A DNA stretch of 64,000 bases. Origin: Marinococcus sp. PL1-022. Lineage in GTDB: Bacteria; Bacillota; Bacilli; Bacillales; Marinococcaceae. The notes below the pieces were generated by a model, which saw only the letters and a list, made by a program, of their open reading frames with translations, was not told the origin of the DNA and made no database searches. Of this stretch, positions 36,409 through 44,186 are shown one piece after another (the stretch's first letter is position 1; the number at the start of each line of letters is the position of its first letter). The position numbers and the translations under genes were made by a program. Location: the NCBI RefSeq assembly GCF_033845285.1, contig NZ_JAWXCX010000001.1, forward strand, positions 2,557,495 to 2,621,494, in the 5' to 3' direction.

Positions 36409-37752
36409 ATGAAAAAACTTTCATTAGGGTTTGTGTTTTTATTAGCTGCCTGTAGTCCTCAGGAGGAAAGTTCTTCATCAAAAGAGATAGAGGAACTAGA
36501 AAAAGAAAATGCACAATTAGAAGACGAGCTCGAAGAAAACGAAACAGAAGCGTCTGAGGGAGACACTAATCCTGGAGATACAAAAGAAGAAGACACTACG
36601 ACAAATCAGGATAAATTAGAAGAACCATCCACAGACACCGAGAATGAAGAAAAAGAATGGTGGGCCCCAGCAGTGGAAAACAAAGCCCAAGCTGTACATA
36701 AAGATGAGGGAGAAGAGGGGGAAATTACCACTATATGGGGAAGCGGCGAAAGTAAACAAACTGCTACTGCCATGAATAACATACAGTTTATCGCCCCGGA
36801 CGCTGAAAACACCTATTATTTTCTTGATGGCACAGAAGGAAACAAAAAAATCCGTTATTTTAATGGGCAGGAAAATGAAGTCATCTTTAATTTAACCGAG
36901 GATTCTATTGCGGATCGCTTTGAAGCAACCGGTCTCATTAATGATAGCGAAAACCTGCTTGTTGCTGATCAAAAAAATATTTTTAAGATAGAGAACGAAG
37001 AACTAACTCCGTATGATGATTCCTGGGAAAAATACTTCGAGGAAAAAGAATATACTTCAATTGAAAGAATCAAAAAATATGGAGAGCTTATCTATGTCTC
37101 TATATACTCTGAGAAAAATCAATCTACAAGTATAGTTACCATTGATTCTGAAGGCAAGATGAGTGAATTATACGAACACGAAGAGGAAGGCCCCATAAAT
37201 GATTTTTACGTTCATGATAAAAATCACTTTTTCTTACTAAAAAAATCTAAAATAATGTCTATCGCTTCCTCCCAAGACGAACAGACAGATGGAGAACTAG
37301 TAGGAGATAAAACTTATTTCCTTCCTGACGAGGGAGTGTATTATAATGAAACGGCAGGAGAAGTCACGACTCCTCGCTTTTTCTGGATTAACACCGATCA
37401 ACAAATTAATGTAGTTACAAACGATAAAAAAGAAACAAGTTCTTCTATGGAGGAAATGACTTTTGAGTGGATTTCTTTTCCTTACTCTATTGAAGCTTCC
37501 GAATCTGCTGGTTACAAAGTGAGCCAAGACGCTTCTGAAACTATTAACTTACATGACAATGAAGAAATAAATACTCTTTTAACCCTTGATGAATTTGGTT
37601 ACAAAGACGATGAATTAAGTGAAGCAGAGTTAAGCTACACTAATGACTTTGTTTGGGATGGTACAGGGTATCTGTTTGCTGACCAAGCGAGCAATTCCAT
37701 ACGTAAATATTGGACCGATAACGCTCCTGCAAATGTGAAAAATAACGAGTAA
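36409..37752 (+). CDS. island-encoded lipoprotein, unknown function
   Basis: 447 residues. The signal peptide ends in the lipobox LAAC with Cys15, so the protein should be lipid-anchored outside the membrane. Residues ~25-55 are a charged coiled coil, ~55-85 a disordered acidic linker. From ~100 on there is a beta-rich body with recurring short strands (NTYYFLDGTEGNKKIRYF, ...NNDSENLLVADQ-like, ELIYVSIYSE), possibly a propeller; that is inference. No family recognised. The ATG follows AAAGGAG; TATAAT at 36352-36357 may be its -10 box. A+T-rich like the rest of the island. It is convergent with the chaperone operon. Confidence 0.75.
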   Translation: MKKLSLGFVFLLAACSPQEESSSSKEIEELEKENAQLEDELEENETEASEGDTNPGDTKEEDTTTNQDKLEEPSTDTENEEKEWWAPAVENKAQAVHKDEGEEGEITTIWGSGESKQTATAMNNIQFIAPDAENTYYFLDGTEGNKKIRYFNGQENEVIFNLTEDSIADRFEATGLINDSENLLVADQKNIFKIENEELTPYDDSWEKYFEEKEYTSIERIKKYGELIYVSIYSEKNQSTSIVTIDSEGKMSELYEHEEEGPINDFYVHDKNHFFLLKKSKIMSIASSQDEQTDGELVGDKTYFLPDEGVYYNETAGEVTTPRFFWINTDQQINVVTNDKKETSSSMEEMTFEWISFPYSIEASESAGYKVSQDASETINLHDNEEINTLLTLDEFGYKDDELSEAELSYTNDFVWDGTGYLFADQASNSIRKYWTDNAPANVKNNE

Positions 37753-37864
37753 TTAATAAAAGCCAGGCCCTCTTTAAAATGAAGTGACCTAAATAAATGA
37801 GACAGATAAAAGCACCTCTCACGTCGTATTCGTAGTAGGATCGACAGATGGAGGTGTTTTTCTT

Positions 37865-38227
37865 ATGGGAGAAAGTAAACGACGGTATCCAGCAGAAGTG
37901 AAACGGGAAGTTCTCCGGCTTAAATGGGAGGAAGGATGGAGCAACCGGTCACTCATGGATTCCTTCGGCATTAAGAATGTATCGCAAATCAAGCAATGGG
38001 CCAGGTGGGTCCAGAATGGAGAAGAGCATCGTCTTCGCCAGCCGGTTGGCAAGCAGTACACGTACGGCAAAGGCCCGCAGGACAGCGAAATTGACCGGTT
38101 GCGGCAGCAGGTGGAGTACTACGAAATGAAGGAGGCGTTGCTGGGAAAGTACCAGGAACTGGAAAGGAGGTGGTCCCGGAAGTCTTCCTCGCCTTCGTCG
38201 ACCAGCACCGGCAAACGTATACGGTAA
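37865..38227 (+). CDS. IS3-family OrfA, DNA-binding part of transposase
   Basis: 120 residues. The N-terminal helix-turn-helix (RRYPAEVKREVLRLKWEEG, WSNRSLMDSFGI, SQIKQWARWVQ) is followed by a leucine-zipper-like helix (DSEIDRLRQQVEYYEMKEALL). It recognises the IS ends and dimerises. The ATG follows GGAGGTG. It overlaps OrfB by 58 bp. Confidence 0.9.
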   Translation: MGESKRRYPAEVKREVLRLKWEEGWSNRSLMDSFGIKNVSQIKQWARWVQNGEEHRLRQPVGKQYTYGKGPQDSEIDRLRQQVEYYEMKEALLGKYQELERRWSRKSSSPSSTSTGKRIR

Positions 38228-39024
38228 CGTTCCTTTGTCACATTTTTGGGGTGCCCCGGGCCGCCTATTACCGTTGGTGCCGGAAGTCGTGGGAGCCCTC
38301 CGGGCTCGACCAACAGATCATCGACCTCTGCCGCTTCCTGCAGTTTCGGGCGGGACACCGGACCATCCGGGGACTGTTGGGAAAAGATCATGGGATTCAT
38401 GTCCATCGGTGCACCGTCCAGCGCATCATGCAGAAGTACGGCCTCCAGTGCCAAATCAAACCTAAACGGGCCCGGAAACCCGCCGGCCTCTCCGATATGG
38501 TGGTGCCGAATCGGTTGAATCAACAGTTTCAGGCCCAGCAGCCGAATGAAAAATGGGTCACGGATATCACGTACCTGCCGTACGGGCCAACCATGTGGTA
38601 TTTATCCACCGTGATGGACCTGTACAACAATGAAGTGCTGGCGTATACGATCCGCGATCGGCAGGATACCACCCTGGTGCTCGACACCCTGGAACGGGCC
38701 TGCGCGGGCCGGGAAACCAGCGGTACGATCCTCCACAGCGATCAGGGCTGCCAGTACACGTCTTATGCCTTTCAGGAAGCAGCTCACAAAAAAGGCATTA
38801 TCACAAGCATGTCGCGCCGAGGCAACTGCTTTGATAATGCCGTCATTGAATCCTTCCATTCCTCGCTAAAGTCGGAAGGATTCCGCACCCCACGAGGGGT
38901 GCCCCTAACGTCTACCATTATACTAGAAAACGTGCAGACGTACATGTATTATTACAATTATCAGCGACCCTTTACGAAATTAGCCTTCCACACGCCGGTG
39001 GAATACCGAACGGCAGAAGGCTAG
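38170..39024 (+). CDS. IS3-family OrfB, DDE transposase catalytic part
   Basis: 284 residues with the integrase core. First Asp in KWVTDITYLPYG, second Asp in LHSDQGCQYTS, Glu in NCFDNAVIESFHSSLKSE; an HTH_21-like region (HRTIRGLLGKDHGI) precedes it. A GTG at 38170 directly abuts AAAGGAGG. Whether it is made by reinitiation there or by a -1 frameshift from OrfA is unclear, as no A-rich slippery heptamer is evident in the overlap. Confidence 0.92.
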   Translation: MVPEVFLAFVDQHRQTYTVTFLCHIFGVPRAAYYRWCRKSWEPSGLDQQIIDLCRFLQFRAGHRTIRGLLGKDHGIHVHRCTVQRIMQKYGLQCQIKPKRARKPAGLSDMVVPNRLNQQFQAQQPNEKWVTDITYLPYGPTMWYLSTVMDLYNNEVLAYTIRDRQDTTLVLDTLERACAGRETSGTILHSDQGCQYTSYAFQEAAHKKGIITSMSRRGNCFDNAVIESFHSSLKSEGFRTPRGVPLTSTIILENVQTYMYYYNYQRPFTKLAFHTPVEYRTAEG

Positions 39025-39083
39025 GTGCTTTATCTTGTCTCATATTTCTAGGTCAGTGCAAAACCAAGAGCCTGGCTTTTTTA

Positions 39084-40250
39084 TTACGGAAAGTACATCA
39101 ACCACTGGAAAAATATTATAACTCCTGCTGCAATAGCTGCGTACTTCAATACTTGCTTTCCGTTTCCAACAAAAAAATATACCGCACCGGCAATGAAACC
39201 CAGCCATCCTAAACCAAATATCGAAAATAATATAAAAATCCCAAACGATATTAAAAGCATCTTTACCGTTTCTTTTTTTATAAAGAAAGCTTCTTCTGTA
39301 GCTCCAGCACGTTTGTTTTCATTGCTGTGTGAGCTATTGCTCTTTTTTTGATAGTTATTATTTTCTACATCATTCTCTTCTAACCACTTTTCAATGTCCT
39401 GTTCCTGATCCTGATTCAAATAAGAAACAATCTCGTATATATTAATGTACAAAGGATGGTTCTTACGCAAATTATTTTCTTCATAGAGAGCTATCATCCA
39501 ATAAGCTACCTGAAGACGTTCAACAGACCCTTCCGGCACTGTTTTCAGTTTTTCAACAGCTTCCGCTTTTGCTTCCGGATCACCAAGGTTAAAAGCTAAT
39601 AATAAAATTTCTTTATACATCATCGCTTTCTCTATTGATTCAAATCTTAACGCATTAGTTCGCAATGATTGAAGAGCCTGTTCCGATCGTCCAATTTCAT
39701 TTAAAAGTCGAGATTCTTTCAAGCACCAGTCAATATCACCCGTAAGTTCAATTAATTTCCGCACAAGATTTATCGCTTCTTTATGTTCTTTTATACTTTC
39801 TTTAACATCAACACCCAATATTAAACAGTCAATATTATTTGGCGTTTCGCGTAATAGTTTTTCGGAAATAATATTTGCTTCTATGCCATCCCCCTTATGA
39901 AGGAAAGCATAAGCCTTACACTGTAAAGCTTCTCTATTTCCCGGAGACTCTTTTAAAATCTGGTTGGTAATCGAAATAGCTTTATTGAAATCGCCCTGTT
40001 TAAGACTTCTCCAAGCGTCCTCCAATCTCTTACTATCATTTGAATTATTACTCCCTTGTTCGTCATATTCCCTGCGTTTATTATTATCCTTAAGTGTTTT
40101 AAAAGCCTCTGTGAGCAATTGAAACTCTTTTGGGTGCGTTTCATTAGAGTACTCACGGATTAAAGTAAAATAAGCTTGCTTTATTTCTGCTTCAGAAGCA
40201 TTTGGTGCCAGATTCAACCTCTCGTAATAACTCATTGTATCTTTAACCAT
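39084..40250 (-). CDS. J-like domain protein with TPR region and membrane anchor, HPD motif missing
   Basis: 388 residues. Residues 7-65 follow the J-domain pattern (SYYERLNLAPNASEAEIKQAY, EAFKTLKDNNKRREYD), but the HPD tripeptide required to trigger Hsp70 ATPase is replaced: IREYSNETHPKEF aligns Y-SNE with Y-HPD. Residues ~70-260 are helical repeats of TPR type (AWRSLKQGDFNKAISITNQIL, NREALQCKAYAFLHKGD). The last ~60 residues are two or three membrane helices. So the helper protein is membrane-bound with its J-like and TPR parts in the cytoplasm. Last gene of the chaperone operon, 21 bp after dnaK. Confidence 0.85.
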   Translation of the reverse strand: MVKDTMSYYERLNLAPNASEAEIKQAYFTLIREYSNETHPKEFQLLTEAFKTLKDNNKRREYDEQGSNNSNDSKRLEDAWRSLKQGDFNKAISITNQILKESPGNREALQCKAYAFLHKGDGIEANIISEKLLRETPNNIDCLILGVDVKESIKEHKEAINLVRKLIELTGDIDWCLKESRLLNEIGRSEQALQSLRTNALRFESIEKAMMYKEILLLAFNLGDPEAKAEAVEKLKTVPEGSVERLQVAYWMIALYEENNLRKNHPLYINIYEIVSYLNQDQEQDIEKWLEENDVENNNYQKKSNSSHSNENKRAGATEEAFFIKKETVKMLLISFGIFILFSIFGLGWLGFIAGAVYFFVGNGKQVLKYAAIAAGVIIFFQWLMYFP

Positions 40251-40271
40251 CTTTTACCCCTCTTTAGTTGT

Positions 40272-42008
40272 TTACACGTACTCAATTAATAAATCAGTAA
40301 CCTCCCCCTGACGCTGACGAACTTTTTCAGTTTTTCCTTCTTTCAAGGCAGCATGGAGCATCTCAATTTTCTTTTCCATTTTTTGTTTTTGGTCTCCCTC
40401 TAATTGTTCGGCACGTTTTTCTGCTTTATAAATAGTGCTTTTCGCTCTGGAAAACAAATCTGAATGATCCCATTCATCGGCAATTTTAATCTGAGATTGA
40501 GATACTTCCACGTCACTCATTACGCCTTTTTGCGATTGAATGGCCTGTTGAATTTTTTTACCGGTACTGTTAATTACGGCTTCAACCTGCAATATACCAT
40601 TGATATCGTATTCAAAAGTAACATTAATAGTTTCTTCACCTGCAGGAGCTTCAGGCACTCCTTTGAGGATCATATCATCAGCCAGTAGAATATTATCCTT
40701 CACGTACGGATTTTCTCCTTGATAAATATTAATTTTCACTTCTGTTTGGTTGTCTTCCATAGTGTAGTACGGCTTCGTTTCAGTTACTGGAATTGTTTCG
40801 TTTCTTGGAATAATTTCATCAAAGTACCCGTGAACTATCGTATCATTTACATATTTGCTAACTTCTACGCCAAGGGTGTAAGGGCAGACATCAATGACTA
40901 CCAACCCTTTTGCTTTATCAACAGTCCCCTCTTTAATTCCGCCTTGAATAGCGGCTCCCAATGCTACAGCTTCGTCCGGGTTTACTGTTTTCAAAGGTGT
41001 TCTATTAAATTTATTTTCTACTGTTTCTTGAACGCATGGGATTCTGGTGGAGCCGCCGACTAAGAGAATCTCACTTACATCGGAAACATCAAGTCCAGCG
41101 TCAGTTAAAGCTTTTTCTACTTCTTTCATCGAAAGCTTTACTAATGGATCAATTAACTTTTCAAATTCAGCACGGCTAAGCTCTAAATCAATACTAATGG
41201 GAGCATTTTCATGAATACCCAAAAATGGAATTTGAATTTTAGCTACAGTTTGTGCAGATAAAGTTTTCTTTGCCTTCTCTGCTGCTTCTTTAAGAAGTGC
41301 TTCCCGTCTTAATTGTTCGCTTTCGTCAGCATCGACGTAAACATTGAAGCCTTTCTCCTTCTCAAATGTTTCAGTTATCCAATCAACAATTTTTTTATCA
41401 AAATCCATGCCGCCTAACTCATTATTACCAGCACTTGATTTTACTTGAAGAACACCATTGAACATTTCTACTATTGAGACGTCAAAGGTGCCGCCGCCCA
41501 GATCATAAACTAGCAAGTGCTGATTTTTATCAACATTCTCAAATCCAAAAGCCATTGCAGCTGCTGTAGGCTCGTTGATAAGACGATCCACTTTAAAACC
41601 AGCCAGTTCCCCAGCTTTTTGAGTAGCTTTTCTTTGAGCGTCACTAAAATATGCCGGCACTGTAACTACAGCTTCCGTTACTTCTTCTGCAAGCATTTCT
41701 TCTGCACTTTTCTTTAAATACGTTAAAATATGGGCAGAAATTTCTTCTGCTCTATATGATTCTTCTCCCATGGAGACCTTTTCTTCTGAGCCCATCAACC
41801 GTTTCACTTCAAGTACTGTTTGACTTGTTAAACTTGGGTATGAATCCTTTGCTTCCTGCCCTACAATAATTTCTCCGTTGAAATTCATTTGTACAATAGA
41901 AGGAGTCACCCTGCCTCCTTCTTTATTTGGAATTATTTCTGGGTGACCATTCTTTAAAACTGATACTGCTGAATTTGTTGTTCCTAAATCAATTCCGATA
42001 ATAGCCAT
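40272..42008 (-). CDS. Hsp70 chaperone, DnaK paralogue
   Basis: 578 residues, about 30 shorter than house-keeping DnaK. The ATPase domain has IGIDLGTTNSAVSVL, Lys69 in LEVKRLMG, VTVPAYFSDAQRKATQKAGELAG, LLVYDLGGGTFDVS, LGGMDFD and ILLVGGSTRIP. The linker/substrate-binding part is recognisable (IDVCPYTLGVEV, IPRNETIPV, INIYQGE) with the substitution CPYT for the usual TPLS. The lid is short and the disordered C-terminal tail is missing. It is active-looking but specialised; its clients are presumably tied to the neighbouring membrane J-like protein. The ATG follows AGGGGGAAA. Confidence 0.93.
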   Translation of the reverse strand: MAIIGIDLGTTNSAVSVLKNGHPEIIPNKEGGRVTPSIVQMNFNGEIIVGQEAKDSYPSLTSQTVLEVKRLMGSEEKVSMGEESYRAEEISAHILTYLKKSAEEMLAEEVTEAVVTVPAYFSDAQRKATQKAGELAGFKVDRLINEPTAAAMAFGFENVDKNQHLLVYDLGGGTFDVSIVEMFNGVLQVKSSAGNNELGGMDFDKKIVDWITETFEKEKGFNVYVDADESEQLRREALLKEAAEKAKKTLSAQTVAKIQIPFLGIHENAPISIDLELSRAEFEKLIDPLVKLSMKEVEKALTDAGLDVSDVSEILLVGGSTRIPCVQETVENKFNRTPLKTVNPDEAVALGAAIQGGIKEGTVDKAKGLVVIDVCPYTLGVEVSKYVNDTIVHGYFDEIIPRNETIPVTETKPYYTMEDNQTEVKINIYQGENPYVKDNILLADDMILKGVPEAPAGEETINVTFEYDINGILQVEAVINSTGKKIQQAIQSQKGVMSDVEVSQSQIKIADEWDHSDLFSRAKSTIYKAEKRAEQLEGDQKQKMEKKIEMLHAALKEGKTEKVRQRQGEVTDLLIEYV

Positions 42009-42021
42009 ACTACGTTTCCCC

Positions 42022-42882
42022 CTAATTGTTTTCTTCTACTGTTACTACGATTGCTTTTTTCAATATTTTTTTTGTTGTTTTGTCTTTAAATCCCCGACCT
42101 TGGGTAGCATATACATAGTACGGCTCTAAATCAGGAGCCTGCTCTTGGGAAACAGTGCCTCTGCTCACCATTTCCCGCCCTTCAATTCTAGTGTTTTGAG
42201 TATTGATTGACTCGAGCCCGAACTCATTTAATATTTCGAGTACTTTTACTTCAAGCGCTTTAATTTTTTCCCGGAAGTCTATTTCGAATTGAGCCTGAAG
42301 AAGAGCATTAGTAAGTATTTCGATAGATTCGTACGTTTTTAATAAATAATTAGTGTAAGTACTTCTTAATTCTTCCCATTTTTCAATATAAGGTTTTAAC
42401 TGCTCTTCCAACTCTAAATTTTCATTTGCGCCTTGCTTAGCGATATCGGGGAAATTAGGAAGAATATTTAAACAATCCCTATTTTTGAGGTCTCTTTTTT
42501 CTTTCGCTTCTTCTAAGGCTTGATTTAAATATAAAATTAAATTTTCGTACTGAAATTCCCGCTCTTCGTTTTCTTCAATGAATATTAACGGAGGCTCTCC
42601 ATTTTTGCTCATTCTTTCATTAATGAAGTTGGCTTCGAGGTAACTACGGGTTAAGTCATTCAACTGTTCTTTTGATAATTCAAAAATACTTTTCCAATTA
42701 TCGTATTGCTCTCCCATATGCATTTCTACTTCTTTCAACTCATCAATTAAATACTCATACCATTCCCACATTAAAACGCTTGTGGCTAGTTGGTACTGTT
42801 CATGAATTTTTATTAAGGAAGTTTCTAAATCTTCTTCTCTTGAAATTTCAATTAGAGGGTTATCATCACTCGTATTTTCCAA
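42022..42882 (-). CDS. GrpE-like nucleotide exchange factor, enlarged
   Basis: 286 residues; ordinary GrpE has about 180-200. The first ~200 residues are long charged helices, probably a dimeric coiled coil. The end, RGTVSQEQAPDLEPYYVYATQGRGFKDKT then KKILKKAIVVTVEE, matches the GrpE beta-wing (GTV..., RGY..., R-LRPA-V-V) that opens the Hsp70 cleft. That position match and the location 13 bp before dnaK support the call. TTG start at 42882 with GGAGGAGAA upstream. First gene of the operon. TATAAT at 42962-42967 (minus strand) may be its -10 box. Confidence 0.72.
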   Translation of the reverse strand: MENTSDDNPLIEISREEDLETSLIKIHEQYQLATSVLMWEWYEYLIDELKEVEMHMGEQYDNWKSIFELSKEQLNDLTRSYLEANFINERMSKNGEPPLIFIEENEEREFQYENLILYLNQALEEAKEKRDLKNRDCLNILPNFPDIAKQGANENLELEEQLKPYIEKWEELRSTYTNYLLKTYESIEILTNALLQAQFEIDFREKIKALEVKVLEILNEFGLESINTQNTRIEGREMVSRGTVSQEQAPDLEPYYVYATQGRGFKDKTTKKILKKAIVVTVEENN

Positions 42883-43037
42883 TTCTCCTCCACCTCCATT
42901 AAATAGTATTAGTGGTTCTATTCTACCACTTTTAATGGAATATTTTTAGTTTTTTTGTATAATTATATCCATTTATTAATTCCTTTTACTCAATAAAAAA
43001 GTCTCTTCAATTCTAACATGGGTAAAAATACTGGAAA

Positions 43038-43070
43038 CATAAAAACGGCCAGCAAAATAATGCTGACCGG
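43038..43070 (-). terminator. island-borne terminator for the CDF gene
   Basis: GGTCAGC and GCTGGCC arms and a TTTTT run on the minus strand, about 30 bp beyond the CDF stop and just inside the island. It replaces the original terminator now 6.9 kb away. Confidence 0.8.
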
Positions 43071-43098
43071 CAGAACCTATTCTTTTTCTAATTTTTCC

Positions 43099-43137
43099 TT
43101 TAGTTACAGATCGTATCCTCACAGATGTCGCGGTTTT
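43099..43137. repeat. attR-like 39-bp direct repeat, right copy
   Basis: Perfect match to 36235-36273. It covers the final 11 codons and stop of the CDF gene and thus marks the junction between island and intact host gene. Confidence 0.9.
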
Positions 43138-44002
43138 CCATGTCGATCTGGATCGTCGTGTGATGAATGCCGTGCTCCCTGTGCAGCAGCTCGTTGGCAT
43201 TTTTCAGCGCCTCCTGCTGGCTCGTTCCTTCTTTAACGACCAGATGGCAGCTGAGAGCCGGGAAGTCTGACGTGATCGACCAGACGTGCAGATCGTGGAT
43301 ATCCTTCACATGATCGACGGCCAGCAGCTGTTCTTTTATCTGCTTCGTATCGATTCCCTCCGGCGTCCCTTCCATGAGTACGTGCACCGAGTCCCGCAGC
43401 ACACGCAGACCACTGATGAAGACAAGCAACGCAACAATCATGCTTGCGATCGGGTCAGCGAGGCTCCAGCCAAACAGCATGATTAAAATCGCCGCTATAA
43501 TGGCACCGACGGAGCCGAGCAGATCTCCAAGCACGTGCAAAAACGCGCTCCGGACGTTTAAATTTTCATGATTGTCTCCGCTGTGAAGAATGCGGGCCAC
43601 CACAATATTGACGATCAGACCGATGGTGGCCACGATGAGCATTCCCGTGCTCACCACAGACGGCGGATCCATTAAACGCTGAATGCCCTCGTACGTAATA
43701 TAAACGGCAATCACCATCAGCGCGAGACCGTTAATAAATGCAGCCAGCACTTCAAATCGGCGGTAGCCATAAGTTTTCGACGAGGTCGCACTGCGGCTGC
43801 CGTACCATATGGCTGCAAAGCTGAGGCCGAGCGCCGCTGAATCACTCAGCATATGCCCCGCGTCAGAAAGCAGTGCCAGACTGTTCGTCCACAGGCCCCC
43901 GATCACTTCGACGACCATAAAAACAGTAATTAAAATAAATGACCACTTCAGGGCCGTTTGGTTTGTTGTTCCGTGATCATGGCTGTGCCCTTCATGCGAC
44001 AT
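43100..44002 (-). CDS. czcD: cation diffusion facilitator, Zn/Cd/Co efflux
   Basis: 300 residues from the ATG at 44002 (GGGAGGAG upstream); the frame to 44038 lacks a ribosome site. The N-terminus is His-rich (MSHEGHSHDHG). Six membrane helices carry the paired HxxxD zinc sites (LLSDAGHMLSD and HVLGD), and a cytosolic dimerisation domain follows (VDHVKDIHDLHVWSITSDFPALS). It exports zinc and related divalent metals in exchange for protons. The 3' end hosts the island. Confidence 0.92.
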   Translation of the reverse strand: MSHEGHSHDHGTTNQTALKWSFILITVFMVVEVIGGLWTNSLALLSDAGHMLSDSAALGLSFAAIWYGSRSATSSKTYGYRRFEVLAAFINGLALMVIAVYITYEGIQRLMDPPSVVSTGMLIVATIGLIVNIVVARILHSGDNHENLNVRSAFLHVLGDLLGSVGAIIAAILIMLFGWSLADPIASMIVALLVFISGLRVLRDSVHVLMEGTPEGIDTKQIKEQLLAVDHVKDIHDLHVWSITSDFPALSCHLVVKEGTSQQEALKNANELLHREHGIHHTTIQIDMENRDICEDTICN

Positions 44003-44032
44003 AGTGTCTCCTCCCTGTTTCTTTCCTTCTAT

Positions 44033-44096
44033 ATTCAAATCATCTTTTGATTAAATTATACCACTTTCACTCTTTTATTCAAACATTCTTTTGAAT
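44033..44096. promoter_or_regulatory. two ATTCAA-N8-TTGAWT operators upstream of czcD
   Basis: ATTCAA-N8-TTGATT (44033-44052) and ATTCAA-N8-TTGAAT (44077-44096) lie 44 bp apart centre to centre, in the czcD promoter region. Such imperfect palindromes are typical of ArsR/SmtB-type metal sensors (CzrA). No regulator gene is adjacent, so control would be in trans. Confidence 0.6.
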
Positions 44097-44186
44097 AATA
44101 AAATGTCTAAATTTTTCTTTAGAAGGGAATACAGTAACGTACGTAGAAGTTAACGTTTATAAAACCTACACAAGGAGAAGATGTTT

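Larger units (their letters stand above)
37786..39054 (+). mobile_element. IS3-family insertion sequence, 1269 bp, complete
   Basis: Imperfect terminal inverted repeats of about 32 bp begin GACCTA and end TAGGTC. AGT target duplications flank them at 37783-37785 and 39055-39057. It carries overlapping orfA and orfB with an intact DDE set. Its G+C content is clearly higher than that of the surrounding island, so it arrived separately. Confidence 0.92.
37757..39082. terminator. terminator hairpin split by the IS element
   Basis: AAAAGCCAGG (37758-37767) and its complement CCTGGCTTTT (39071-39080) are the two arms of a bidirectional terminator between the lipoprotein and J-protein genes. The IS3 element now occupies its loop, between the inner CCTCTT and AAGAG segments. 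Confidence 0.8.
36235..43137. mobile_element. 6.9-kb genomic island integrated in the 3' end of a CDF transporter gene
   Basis: It is bounded by the 39-bp repeats, and its non-IS part is visibly more A+T-rich than both flanks. Cargo: lipoprotein, IS3 element, J-like/TPR protein, DnaK, GrpE-like protein. No tyrosine or serine recombinase lies between the repeats, so it is either a decayed element or one moved in trans (a cis-mobilisable element). It supplies its own terminator (43038-43070) for the host gene and preserves that gene's C-terminus exactly. Confidence 0.8.

Noticed and set aside
40272-42008. Asn in place of the E. coli Thr199 position in DnaK (NNELGG)
   Set aside because: Asn at this place is, as I recall, normal for Gram-positive DnaK proteins, so it is not evidence of inactivity.
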